A stretch of 64,000 nt of DNA from contig JAJKFH010004053.1 of assembly GCA_023333565.1 (NCBI GenBank), positions 3,100,001 to 3,164,000 of the forward strand. Reading direction: 5' to 3'. This document shows positions 48,801 through 58,920 of the stretch, piece after piece (the first letter of the stretch is position 1; the number at the start of each line of letters is the position of its first letter). The translations under genes were made by a program, and so were the position numbers. The notes beneath the pieces were generated by a model. It did not search any database and was not told where the DNA came from. It saw only the letters and a list, made by a program, of their open reading frames with translations. The DNA comes from Puffinus mauretanicus. Its lineage: Eukaryota; Chordata; Aves; Procellariiformes; Procellariidae.

Positions 48801-51800
48801 AAGGCTCCTAGATTTCTGCCAAAAGTCTTAAGGCTTCATTATGTTAGTGAAGCGGTGGTTATGCATGTGCGGGGTCTCAGGAGAGCATTCCTTACTGTCT
48901 CATGGCAAGGTTTTGTTCTCTTAATACCAAGGATCCAGTGACTGAGGAGACTGAAGGATATTGTCTCTCCTCCTGCCTTCAGCTAGACCCTAGGTTGAAG
49001 AAGTTAGTGCCTGACTTTTCCGTATACCGCTTTGGATTGCCTCTAACGAAGCCTTTGGCATTATGGCTTTGGTGGGCCAGCATACCTGGAGTTTTGTGTA
49101 ACAGTTCTCCTCTTATGTACCTTATTAGGTTTGCCACTTGGTGGTGATCGCTTACCTGAAAGGAAATTATGATTAGGTGGCTTTCGCCATTGCAAGGTTT
49201 TCTGTGTAATTAGTTGCTTACTCGTGGCAAAACTTGAACTTTGAGTCCAAATGTCTACTTGACTGTCTTGAGGTGGTGACCAAACATTCCTCCTCCATCC
49301 TGATTTATTCCACACAGACTGTAGCCTCTTTGTAGTAAGGAGCAGCTGGGTCATTATCTCTTTGCAGATTTTCTTTTATGGAGAGATCAGGTGGAGCCAC
49401 CTCTTCATTACTTCATCTGTTTGCAAAAAAGAGAGGGGGGTTGTGAGAAGAGAGAAATTACTATTGGGGGGGGGAGGGGGAAGTAAAATTATGAAATCTG
49501 ACTTTTATAAATGTTCTGTCTCCTTGTTTAGATCTCAGCCAGAGTTTCAGCTTGGGTAGGTCTTACCCTAACCTCAGTGGTCTGGGATCTCTGTTCTCTG
49601 ATCCCATGAAATCAGGTGCACCTGGGGAAAGAGAACTTGCAATCATAGAACAGATGATCCCAGCAGCAGGGTAGATCATACTTAGTATGTGCTGCTGACG
49701 TAAATGTGATTTACTTCTTTTTCTGTATCGGGACTCTGATAGACCTTTAAATCTGTGAGTGAATTAATTTTGGTGTCTGGCAAATCCTTTTCCTTATTCT
49801 TACTTTACCTTCTGTCTCCTATTCCCCCCTCCCTCCTTCCACTCCTAGAATCCCAGTCCTTCTGAATACTTTGATTATGATTTCACTCAGCACCAGCTGA
49901 AGTGAAATGGCTTAATTTTGTTCTCTAAATATTACTGGTTTGATACTAAAGAGGTTTTTTTTTTTTCCCTTCCTTTAGACCTCCTGATTCTAAGCCAATG
50001 AGGCCTGTGAGAAAGAGGCCAGCTCCAGAGGACTTCTTAGGGAAAGGACCAAACAAAAAAATCCTTATGGGGAAGTATGTTGGATTTTTTCGTTACAGGG
50101 TTTCTGGGTTTTGGTCGGTTAGTTGGTTTTGGGTTTTTTGTGGGGTTTTTTTGCCACTGACTGTTTTTTCTAGTCAGTAATTTTCAAACTTCCTCATTTT
50201 GGAACTGCCAGGAAAGAACAGCCAAGGGATACATAAGTTCTTTTTAAAATTTGCAGTAGACTTCCTTTCCTTATAGTCATCTCTTGTAGACCCCTTTTAA
50301 CCAGCCTGTAAGTTACAGGCTGAAAATCAGTGATCCAACGAGTACAAACCAGTTTTTATACTTTTGTAGTCTTTGTTTTTCCTTAAAATGTATCTATGCA
50401 ATGGATTTTATCCCTGGAGCAAAGAATTATTCTTGATATGTCCTCTCCAATAAAAGTGCCATATTTTGCATGATATTAAGTGCTGCATTTTTCCACTTCC
50501 TTCTTTAGGAGAAATGATAGTCTTTTCACTGTAACAGTTCACCCAACCTAGATGTGGAGATTTTGACCTTGTCTTGAGTTTCAAGATCTGTACTGAGTAT
50601 TTACTAAAAGTTCCCTTCTGAAAAAGAAAGTGATTATTTCATCACAACAAAATAGCCTGCCCTTAGCTGGTTTGGAAAGGGAGTTTGTTACTGTTTCTGA
50701 CCATAGATCAACAAGAGATTATAATAGAAACGTAATACATAATTTCCTAATTTGCAACATCAGGTAAGATTTCTGTCACTTCTGGTAATTCCTAATATGT
50801 ATGTATCACAAAGTTTGTATGGTATGCTTTGTTATAAAGGCTGGGGTGAGAATTTCTATAGCGTTGTTTTATGGGTCTGTCTTTGGTGAATGATGGAGCG
50901 TGGAATGATAGAAAGATGAATGTGGAGTTTAATTTTCATTTATGCTTCTCTTTTCAGTGAGGAACTGACCCGCCTTTGGAACTTATGTCCTGATAACATG
51001 GAAGCTTGTAAATCTGAGAGTAGGTAGGTAGAAGATGGTACATCATTGTCTAACGCTAAGCACTCCAACTGCACACAAAATTACAGTTATTACAAAATTG
51101 GCATAAGGAAAGTACATAAGATGATCTTATATGGTATGCCATTTCACTGTGTGTCTTCAGAGAAGTTGGTTGTATGAATCTTTGTCTTAAAATCTCCTTA
51201 CAGTTTTCTTCACTGGTGTTTATGCTGTCAGTAATTTTCATTGCTTAGTAAAGTAAAATCTAAGCTAAAAACCAGATGGAAATTCCCATTTTGTAGAGCA
51301 TGACTGTATAATTAGTACCTTATGTAGTAAAGGCAGATTGCCAAGTCTGGCTCTATAATGAAATTAGCATGCTGTTTGGCTATGATTTTCAAGCAGGCAT
51401 GTGCTTTGAACAATACTAGATAAGAGGAAATTGGCTAGCAAGCATTGTTTCAGTGCATACCGGATCTACTAGTGGTGCAGATGTAGAAAAATACAATTAC
51501 TGATTATCCTTCTGCTTGCACAATTGTAGGAAATACTGAAAATGTACTTTGCTACATAACTTTCTATTTGTTAAAGATAGCATAATCCCCTTTTGTGCAG
51601 ACATGGTATGTAGTATGAAAACTTGGAAAAGGAATGGGACAGTTCCCAAAGAGAACTTTGCTAGTAGTGGCTGCAAAGGCTGGATGCTTGGGGAGAGGTG
51701 CTAGCAGTGCAGATGTCCTGAGTGGAGGAATTGCTTTTCCAGAGGTTGAGAGCTTTGCAGAGGAGTGCCTTCCTTTCTTGTGAGGTTGGGATGTGCAGAA

Positions 51801-54800
51801 GGCCTCTGACAGGATACTTGCCTTTACTAGGCCAAGGGCTAAAGGTGGAGTTGTGTTTGGAACCAAAGCTTTTGATTCCCTGTGCACGATTGTATTGTGC
51901 TGCAACTTCTTTAAATAAATTAAAAAAAAAAAATAAAAAAAGAAACTAAACAAATTGGGGATAAACCAAGAAAATGCATGCCATGGTAAACAGGAAAGAG
52001 AAGATCCCGGGGGATCTGGATTCAATTCCAAGACTCAGTCTTTATCATAGACTTCATGACTGAATGTGGTAAAGTGACTGTAACTTCTTCCTTTGATTGC
52101 TCATGTCTTCATTCAAATGGGGTAATACTTCCTTACCTGTCTTCTTTTTAAATAGCTGTTCTTCAGATAAAATCTGTCTTTTAAGTTTTTCCGTAGTGCC
52201 AAATACACCAGGATTCAAATCAGATGGGTTTTCAAGATGCTGGCTTTGGTTCTGGTAGTCAGTGATAATACTACACTTAAACATGCATGGGCAAAACGTG
52301 TTTTTCAAAACAAAACTAAAATGGATTTGTAGACCAGTGCGCTTCCTTCCCCATGACTGATCACTGGGGAAGCAGATGTGTCTCTGTCAAACATTAGGTA
52401 GGAGAAATACAGATCATTATGAGCTTGCTTTGCATACTTGATAATCTTGGCTCACAGTAGCCTACAGCTCTGTGTTTCTGTATTTCTTGCTTGTAGTGTT
52501 CAAAGCAGCAAGCTGTCCTGATCATTGTGAATATTTCTGTTATTTTCTTAGGTCCTGGTTCCTATGTACTGGTTTGAATACCTTTCAGAAGCAACTGCTA
52601 GCTGTTCTAAGAACAGAAACATCAGTCACCCTTTTAGTATGTCCCCTCTGAACCACAAATATTGTCTTTTAAATCACAGAAGAGCTGAGGTTGGAAGGGA
52701 CCTCTGCAGATCACCTAGTCCACCCCCTTGCTCAAAGCAGAGTCAACTAGAGCAAGTTGCCTAGGACCTTCCTCCAGTTGGGTTTTGAATGTCTCTCCAG
52801 GAATGGAAGCTCCACAGCCTTCCTGGGCAGCTGGTTCCAGTGTTTGACCACTCTCACAGAAAAGTGTTTTTTTTCCTGATGTTTAAGTTGAATTTCCAGT
52901 ATTTCAGTTTTTGCCAGCTGCTGCTTGTACTTTCACTGAGTAGTGTTGAGTCTGACTCTTTCTTCTTTACTGTCCCCATCATGTATTTACTGCCCCCCAG
53001 CCATCTCTGCTCCAGGGTAAACAGTCCTAGCTCCTTCAGCCTCTCCTTGGATGTCAGATGTTCCTGTCCATGTACAGCCTTTTGCATGGACCCATGTCTC
53101 TTGTGCTGGGGAGCCCAGAACTGGACCCAGCACTCCAGATGTATCTCGCCAGTGCTGAATAAAAGAAGGGAAGGATCACTTCCCTTGACCTGTTGACAAC
53201 CCTTTTCCTAATGCAGCCCAGGATGCTGCTGGCCACCTTTGTCAGAAGGGTGCATTGCTGGCTCATGTTGGTGGTGGTGTCCACCAAGACCTTTTCTGCA
53301 AAGCTGCTCTCCGGCCAGTCAATCCCCAGCATGTAGTGGCGTGGGACTTTGCATTTCCCTTTCCTGAACTTCATGAGGTTCCTGTCCACCAATTCCTCTG
53401 GTCTGTCGAGGTCCCTCTGAATGGCAGCACAACTCTCTGGTCTATCAACCACTTCTCACAGTTTTACATTGTCTGCAAACTTGGAGGGTGCACGCTGTCC
53501 CATTATCAGTAGGTCGGTAATGAAGGTGCCAAATAGTACTGGCCCCAGTATCAAGCCCTGGCATATACTAGTGACAGGCCTCCAGCTGGACTTCATGCCA
53601 CTGATCACATCTCTTTGAGTCCAGGAGTTCAGATGCTTTTCAGTCCACTTCAAATAAGTCCATTTCTCCTGACACCTGTAGACTTAGACCTGTATTGAAT
53701 GTACTTTAACTGAAATACCTTCAGCAGAAGGTACAGGGATCACCATGGGGGGTGAAATTGAACATGTTTGAGCAAGTCGGGGAGCCACTAAGATGGGATA
53801 TTAAGTACAACATTAAGTCTCCTGATATTTTTCCCCTTCTAAAATTAATGATCATAAATAATTGAAATTGGGAGTAATAGTAGTCTAGCTTTCTCTGGTA
53901 GCAGATGAAACTGAAATGGGGAATGTGGGCGGGTAAAGAGCCACGTTTTACTTGTCCTGCCCTGTCAAATTGCACAAAACTGACAACCCTTTTACACTCC
54001 TGAGTGCTTGTGAGCTGTGCAAATGGCAGCATGTTTCTAACACAGAAAGTCTCATTTCCTTATTGCCAGAATTCTTGTCTTACGTCCCATAGTCCTTTTT
54101 CACCGAATGATATTGACAGATGTTCATGTCACTTTTTGGTATAGCAGAAGGTTTAAATACATATAATAGGCGACTACTGGTACGCTTCAGTGGTTATGCA
54201 GTAAATAATTTTATAGCAGCACGTATCAAACATACTTTGCTTATTTGCAATTGTTAAATTTGAGTAAGTTGTTTTTTGGGATTATTTTCTTCTGTGGATA
54301 AGCTTGAGATGTGTATGAAGGAACTGAAAGCCAGCTATTTTAGAGTAGATTGTGAGGAGTATTAAGCTCCTTATTTTATTTTTTAGGGAATATATGCCAA
54401 CATTGGAGGAGTTTTTTGAAGAAGCTATTGAACAAGCAGATCCTGAAAACATGGTTGAAAATAAGTATAAGTATGTCAATCTTTGTTGTGTTTCACTTTA
54501 TTTTGGTCTCTTTCATGTTTGGATTGATAAAGAAAACACTGTTGTCTATGTTAGTAACATCTGTGCAGGACTCCAATAATGTACAAAAAACTTAAGTTTG
54601 GACAGAATTCTATTAATTAGGAAATGACTCAGATCTTTTTCTGTGCTTTTATAGATAACAGGCTGTTACCAACCAATCTTGTATTTTACCACAGGGCTGT
54701 GAACAATTCTAACTATGGCTGGAGAGCATTGAGACTTCTAGCTCGCAGAAGTCCCCACTTCTTCCAGCCAACAAACCAACAATTCAAGAGTTTACCTGAA

Positions 54801-57800
54801 TATCTAGAAAACATGGTAATCAAATTAGCCAAGGAGCTGCCTGTAAGTAATATTATCCTATAATAATAAATGCTGAATTCATTTGACTTCCTGCTTGTCT
54901 CTCTGCAGTCCATTTGGTGCATGGGGAGGGAGGAGGCACAAAAACCACAGCAAAAAAAGCTTGTGAAGTAAAAATTGCAAGTAAAATTGATGTAATTGAT
55001 GAAGATCCCAGTAACATTGAACTGAATAATGTTGACTAACCAAGTAACTGCTGAGCTCTGCCGTGTGTTCTGTGAGCAAACAGCTGTGGCAATCCCAAGT
55101 TTTTCTACTGGGTTGGTAGACAGGAATATATTTGTACCCAGCTATTTGGGTTCCGTGTTGCAGTGCAAACCACTTTTATTGAAAGTATAAGCTGGTGTTA
55201 GGGCTCGTGAATATCAGTAGCTGTGGCTACTGGGATGGCAGCCCATAGTAAAGGGGAAAGGTACGCAGCTGAAGTGTTACCAGAGCTTCACAGCACAATT
55301 TACCAGAGCTCTTCTATCAACCTCCTGACTTGTAAAATATGGAAAGAAAAACAGACCTTGTGGAGCTCTAAATCTAAGGCATTAACCCTTTGCATGTTCA
55401 ACGGTACAAATCTGAGGCCAGGGAGGGGTCTTTCAGATCACTTTATAGGCAACGATAAGAGAGACTAACAGTTGGGGAAGGGAGCATTTTCTAAACCTTT
55501 GACTTAGCACACAACCAGCAATTTCTTGCGGATATGAACCCATGCTTCTGTATTTGAGACCTTCCTTGTCTGTAATGTGAAACCACTGAGGTGTAAAGGT
55601 TGGGTTGTAATATATAGCTTTTTTGTTTGTTCAGCCATCAGAGTTAACTAGATGCTAATAGCAATTTTAGAAAAAATACTGGGAGGGAAAAGCTGTTTAA
55701 TATATTAAGGTATCACTGTATATAGTATTCCTGATGGTACTACTGTCATGTACCAAATGTTATGGCAAGAAAGAAATACATAGATAAGGCCTGTGATTGA
55801 AACATAGGAAAAGAAGCAGCCTTTTGTTCATCTTGGCTGATCAATACCTAAATCAGAGAGTGAGAAGTTTGTGGTTTGCTTATTTGTTTGCCACTTTTAA
55901 CTACTGTACAGAGAAGTTTGAAAGAACAGAAAACTTTGAGGAATTCCTGAGTGAGGAATAAAATTAGTGAGGAATAATAATAATTATTTTAAAAAATGTT
56001 CATCAGTGTAGTCTTAAGAGAAGTTGGTTTTGGTTTGGTTTTTATTGGTGGTTTTTTTGTTGGGGGTTTTCTTTGAGTATTACAGCTATGTATGTAATAC
56101 TTAGTTGTAGTTACTGTGAAAAGAATGGGAGAGAATCCTGTGAAATCAGTGGATACTTTCATTAGGTTTTTTTAGTTAATGCTGTTTTATTAGAATACTT
56201 GTTACTGGTGTTTTGGATACAAGAGACTGTGGGGGACTTTTAAGTCTCATGTGGGATCATGTCAGATTTTCCGTTCTAACACACATGCCAGGGACCATCA
56301 CAGAGCTGTAAAATTTCTCTTTAAACACAAAATTCATCCAGTGATGTTTAGTTCTCTCATTGTAGCCTCCTTCTGAAGAAATAAAAACAGGCGAAGATGA
56401 AGATGAGGAAGATAATGATGCTTTATTAAAAGAAAACAATGAAAGTAAGATTTGCATGTTCTCAGTCTTTTCAGTTTCTCTCTTGGTGTGTATTGTAGAA
56501 GCTGTGTTTTATCATAGTTTCTACAGAGGGTCACCAGTCCTGGTTACCCCAGTGCTTCTAACTTGAACCCTAGCGTTTTCCAAAAAGAGCAGCCTTTTTG
56601 GGACACAGGGCACCAGTAGCAACCTCTCAGTCTTGTGGCCTGCAGTGCTGAAAGTGTCCAACTTGTTGGATTAGCACTTTCATTAGGAGCCTCTTCCACC
56701 TTTTCTGCTGTGTAGTGTGTGTTTACAGTGTTAGTAGGTGTTTATAGCTAAAATGCCAGCATTGCTGTGTAAAAACCGACCCGAGTGTTCCTTGCCCTGC
56801 TTTCCTGTTCTTTCTGCCCTTTAATTGCCATGGGTAAGCGTCTCCCTCTAGCCCCTGCTGGGGTGGGTAGTCATGGGACTTTCAGAAATGGATATATTCC
56901 AACTCTGAGATCTTTACTTCCTCTTCATTTAAAATATCTTAAAGGCAAAAGCTTTTCTGTGAGAAAAGCAACCTTCCTGACAAATGTCATCTCTTGTTCC
57001 TCTCCATGAACCAGTCATTCCATTTTTGTCTCTTGCCTGTAACCCTGGTATGTCGTACTCCCGAGTGTCCTTCCCTGTCTCCTCTGTCTGTGCCTCTGCC
57101 TTCTTCCTTCCTCATTCATGCCTTCATCTCGCAGCACCTTCTCCCTTGCGTGTTGTGTCATCTCTGTATGCTAGCTCTTGGATCCAGCGTGGGCAGGTGG
57201 GGTGTGCAGGGCGTGGAATTCGCACACCGGGTACTGCTGGTTACCCGTGGACTTCGTGATTTTGTTGAAAGATTTTTCTGTTAGTGGAAAGCCTTCTGTA
57301 GGCCTCCGTGAATCTCTCTGGTGTTGCCCCTTTCCATCCAGCACCTGACCTTTTCTACAGTCCGCTTGCCAGTAGTGGAGAAGTTCTCTTCAGCTTAACG
57401 CTGCCTGAAGCAGCCTTCGGAGCTTTACTGTGTTGAATTTACATCTTTCTTTAAATCTTGTCTTAAAGCAAAGATAGAGCTGTGGTCTGCTATACACCGT
57501 TGTGCTTAGATCATTTCCATTATTTCTGAGTGCTTTTATTGTTTTGTTGTTCGTGATCTTCCATTCTTTCCCCTCGATGTAGTGGGTTTAGTTCAGATAA
57601 ATGACTGTGACTGATAAGTGCTGGAGAGAGTTGAAGCTTCCACTCCATGCCAGCTGGCTCTTCAGGTGGCATGAGGGTGAGATATTTATTAAAAATTAAG
57701 AATATGATGAATTTCTATGCATAAATAATTCAGTCTTTAGGGTTTTTTCTTTAAAACAGTGTGAAATAAACATAGGTGGTAAGCCATAGATTGTAGACCA

Positions 57801-58739
57801 TGATAAGCTATAAATGTGCAAACCCACCTGTGTAATCACTGCCATGCTTGGCTTCTCAGCAGAGCACAGTATTCCATGTTTTTCGTCTTGATGCCAGAAT
57901 GACAGAAAATTCCTTGAAGTACTGACTACACATAAAGTTACTATCTGATTCACAATCCTGCTGCTAATAGGAACATGAGGCTTTAGTAACTCAGTAAAAG
58001 GGAAGCAAACTATTTTTTACCCAGGTTAACTCCATGTAAGTGGCTAAAATAAGTCCGGAAGACAATTAAATGTTAAAGATCACTTTTAATATTGTAGTTG
58101 ACTCGTATTGAAAATTGCAGGCTACTTGTCAAAATCCTTGTTTTCATTTGGAGGAGGCAGTTCTGATGTACTTGAGGTACAATTCTCTCTCAAACGGAAG
58201 ATACATAAAACCCAAAATTTTCTTTACCATGTGCAATAAGGGACATTCCTTCTGAAACCCGTTTGTAAAAATCCATCTGTTCTCAGAGCTCATGAGGAGG
58301 TTTTCACAACTGAAGGAAGGGTGTAAGTTGGTCTGTTAGTAAATAAATAGGAGGTTTAAAATGGGGCAGATCAGGGAAGATTCACGTGCAGTATCTGGAG
58401 ACATTCCCTGCGTCTCACTGTGATTCTCTTTTTTTCCCCCCAGGTCCAGAGGCACAACGGGACAAAGCCATGACGGGTGAACAAATCGAGTCATTTGCAA
58501 ACAGGCTTGGGGAGCAGTGGAAGGGCTTGGCCCCCTACTTGGAGATGAAGGATTCTGATATACGGCAGATCGAGTCAGACAGCGAGGACATGAAGATGAG
58601 AGCTAAGCAGCTGCTGGTTGCCTGGCAGGATCAGGAGGGCGCACACGCAACCCCCGAGAACCTGATCACTGCGCTGAACAAAGCTGGGTTAAGCGACCTT
58701 GCGGAAAGCCTAACCAATGACACTGAAAGCAGCAGCTAA
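36588..58739 (+). CDS. THOC1: THOC1 (THO complex subunit 1 / HPR1 / p84), complete
   Basis: Twenty-one coding exons join in phase to 1971 bp, 656 residues plus stop (human, from memory: 657). All introns are GT-AG. The product is the scaffold subunit of the nuclear THO/TREX complex, which couples transcription elongation and splicing to mRNA export and limits R-loops. Visible parts: N-terminal helical THOC1 domain (about residues 1-540), a basic NLS-like segment near residues 405-430 ([11 protein letters not shown] ... GPNKKILMG), an acidic stretch [10 protein letters not shown] near 541-550, and a C-terminal death domain (about 569-652). I chose the start at 36588 because it gives [11 protein letters not shown], matching the known family N-terminus. 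An in-frame ATG at 36543 would add 15 residues. The gene is compact (22 kb) and downstream of COLEC12 on the same strand. Confidence 0.98.
37624..37697 (+). CDS. THOC1: THOC1 coding exon 2
   Basis: Acceptor cattttggtag, donor ag|gtgagt. Encodes [20 protein letters not shown] and following residues. Confidence 0.96.
37804..37864 (+). CDS. THOC1: THOC1 coding exon 3
   Basis: Acceptor gcatttgcag, donor ata|gtaagt. Encodes [20 protein letters not shown]; the intron before it is only 106 bp. Confidence 0.96.
38585..38651 (+). CDS. THOC1: THOC1 coding exon 4
   Basis: Acceptor gtttgtttag, donor gaag|gtgagc. Encodes [22 protein letters not shown]. Confidence 0.96.
38965..39050 (-). repeat. MIR SINE remnant in THOC1 intron 4
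   Basis: ACTGAGGCAGAGAGGTTAAA, TGACTTG and, further on, GCAGAGCCAG match the antisense MIR core and its 3' flank in order. It is diverged, as expected of this ancient family. Confidence 0.65.
39725..39843 (+). CDS. THOC1: THOC1 coding exon 5
   Basis: Acceptor gttcctcgtag, donor tcg|gtaggc. Encodes [20 protein letters not shown] and [13 protein letters not shown]. Confidence 0.97.
40152..40227. repeat. 40-bp tandem duplication in THOC1 intron 5
   Basis: Two copies, period 40 bp (40152 and 40192), nearly identical from ATTATTCAGCTTCTTCCTCA through GAGCTGCAGGAGATTC. Each copy contains a splice-acceptor-like CTTCTTCCTCAG. Confidence 0.92.
41189..41237 (+). CDS. THOC1: THOC1 coding exon 6
   Basis: Acceptor ctccatttcag, donor aatg|gtgagt. 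Encodes [16 protein letters not shown]; no open frame of useful length marks it. Confidence 0.94.
41762..41857 (+). CDS. THOC1: THOC1 coding exon 7
   Basis: Acceptor caatatttag, donor tcag|gtgaga. Encodes [20 protein letters not shown] and [11 protein letters not shown]. Confidence 0.96.
42140..42222 (+). CDS. THOC1: THOC1 coding exon 8
   Basis: Acceptor tgtttttcacag, donor aag|gtgaaa. Encodes [20 protein letters not shown] then ESTLGQK. Confidence 0.96.
42725..42798 (+). CDS. THOC1: THOC1 coding exon 9
   Basis: Acceptor ttcctattag, donor gttg|gtgagc. Encodes the acidic stretch [20 protein letters not shown]. Confidence 0.95.
43415..43523 (+). CDS. THOC1: THOC1 coding exon 10
   Basis: Acceptor is a C-run then ag, donor aag|gtaatc. 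Encodes [20 protein letters not shown] then [14 protein letters not shown]. Confidence 0.97.
44736..44867 (+). CDS. THOC1: THOC1 coding exon 11
   Basis: Acceptor gttttatag, donor aag|gtatgc. Encodes [20 protein letters not shown] and [18 protein letters not shown]1 insertion begins about 20 bp after the donor. Confidence 0.97.
44886..45062 (-). mobile_element. CR1 LINE fragment in THOC1 intron 11
   Basis: AATCACAGACTAGTTGAGGT, TGGAAGGAACC, then GTCCAGTTGGGTTTTGAATG and CCACAGCTTCCCTGGG match antisense CR1 3' sequence. It is non-coding and lacks the terminal tail. It starts about 20 bp after the exon 11 donor. Confidence 0.88.
45698..45735. repeat. 19-bp tandem duplication in THOC1 intron 11
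   Basis: Two adjacent copies of GAACCCTTCTGTGGTAGCC differing by one base. Confidence 0.9.
46183..46283 (+). CDS. THOC1: THOC1 coding exon 12
   Basis: Acceptor is a T-rich tract then tttag, donor ag|gtaatg. Encodes [20 protein letters not shown] and the following [13 protein letters not shown]. Confidence 0.97.
47050..47125 (-). repeat. Possible MIR-like remnant in THOC1 intron 12
   Basis: ATCATTATCCTCATTCTACAGAT resembles (in part) the MIR segment ATTATCCCCATTTTACAGAT. The rest is too diverged for certainty. Confidence 0.4.
47680..47746 (+). CDS. THOC1: THOC1 coding exon 13
   Basis: Acceptor is a long T-run then caattccag. Donor cag|gttggt is weak (T at +3). Encodes [22 protein letters not shown]. 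Confidence 0.95.
47915..47965 (+). CDS. THOC1: THOC1 coding exon 14
   Basis: Acceptor tcccaattacag, donor gag|gtaagt. 51 bp encoding [17 protein letters not shown]; skipping it would keep the frame. Confidence 0.95.
48597..48667 (+). CDS. THOC1: THOC1 coding exon 15
   Basis: Acceptor gtttctccag, donor aag|gtaact. Encodes [23 protein letters not shown]. Confidence 0.96.
49979..50074 (+). CDS. THOC1: THOC1 coding exon 16 (NLS region)
   Basis: Acceptor ttcctttag, donor ggaa|gtatgt. Encodes the basic segment [16 protein letters not shown] then [11 protein letters not shown], a likely nuclear localisation signal. Confidence 0.95.
50958..51023 (+). CDS. THOC1: THOC1 coding exon 17
   Basis: Acceptor cttctcttttcag, donor ag|gtaggt. 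Encodes [21 protein letters not shown]. Confidence 0.95.
52671..53665 (-). mobile_element. CR1 LINE, degraded, with RT palm and C-terminal region, in THOC1 intron 17
   Basis: About 1 kb, minus strand. From 53653 inward the frame shows landmarks [14 protein letters not shown] and FADNVKL (the family's RT active-site FADD motif, changed to FADN), then [35 protein letters not shown] and [12 protein letters not shown] stop follows NVKL, and further damage is seen downstream. The 3' non-coding part spans 52671 to about 52870. It is clearly older than the copy at 34.1 kb. Confidence 0.93.
54387..54470 (+). CDS. THOC1: THOC1 coding exon 18
   Basis: Acceptor tattttttag, donor ataa|gtatgt. Encodes [27 protein letters not shown]. 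Confidence 0.96.
54695..54842 (+). CDS. THOC1: THOC1 coding exon 19
   Basis: Acceptor ttttaccacag, donor cct|gtaagt. Encodes [33 protein letters not shown] and on to KLAKELP. Confidence 0.97.
56366..56444 (+). CDS. THOC1: THOC1 coding exon 20 (acidic)
   Basis: Acceptor tctcattgtag, donor gaaa|gtaaga. Encodes [20 protein letters not shown] and the link to the death domain. Confidence 0.95.
58444..58739 (+). CDS. THOC1: THOC1 coding exon 21 (death domain)
   Basis: Acceptor ttttttcccccccag; TAA stop at 58737-58739. Encodes the C-terminal death domain with landmarks [32 protein letters not shown] and [10 protein letters not shown]. Codons are GC-richer than in the internal exons. Confidence 0.97.
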
Positions 58740-58920
58740 CTGGCTTCAGATGCTAAGTCGTGTGGTGGTGGTGGTGGTGATTAATTGTGACTGTTCTGGC
58801 TGATGTTGTCATCCCTAACTGTGACTTGTTTGTTGTTGTTGTTAATTGTTACTATTATTGCTAGGTAACAGATTTTTGATAGGTATTTTATGTTCAATAA
58901 ATGATAAAACTTTTTAATAA
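58740..58920 (+). other. THOC1: THOC1 3'UTR
   Basis: Short UTR with a (GTG)n run at about 58760-58778 and the signal AATAAA at 58896-58901. Confidence 0.8.
58896..58901 (+). terminator. THOC1: Poly(A) signal AATAAA, THOC1
   Basis: Canonical hexamer 157 bases after the stop, followed by TGATAAAACTTTTTAATA and a T-rich stretch. Confidence 0.8.

Larger units (their letters stand above)
44868..58443 (+). other. THOC1: THOC1 introns 11-20
   Basis: Introns of 1315, 1396, 168, 631, 1311, 883, 3363, 224, 1523 and 1999 bp. Introns 11 and 17 carry CR1 fragments; intron 11 also has a 19-bp tandem duplication; intron 12 has a MIR-like stretch. G-runs occur at 48217-48226 and around 49465-49480, and G/T-rich tracts at 50087-50165 and 56026-56070. 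Intron 20 is gene-less by eye despite several short open frames. Confidence 0.85.
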
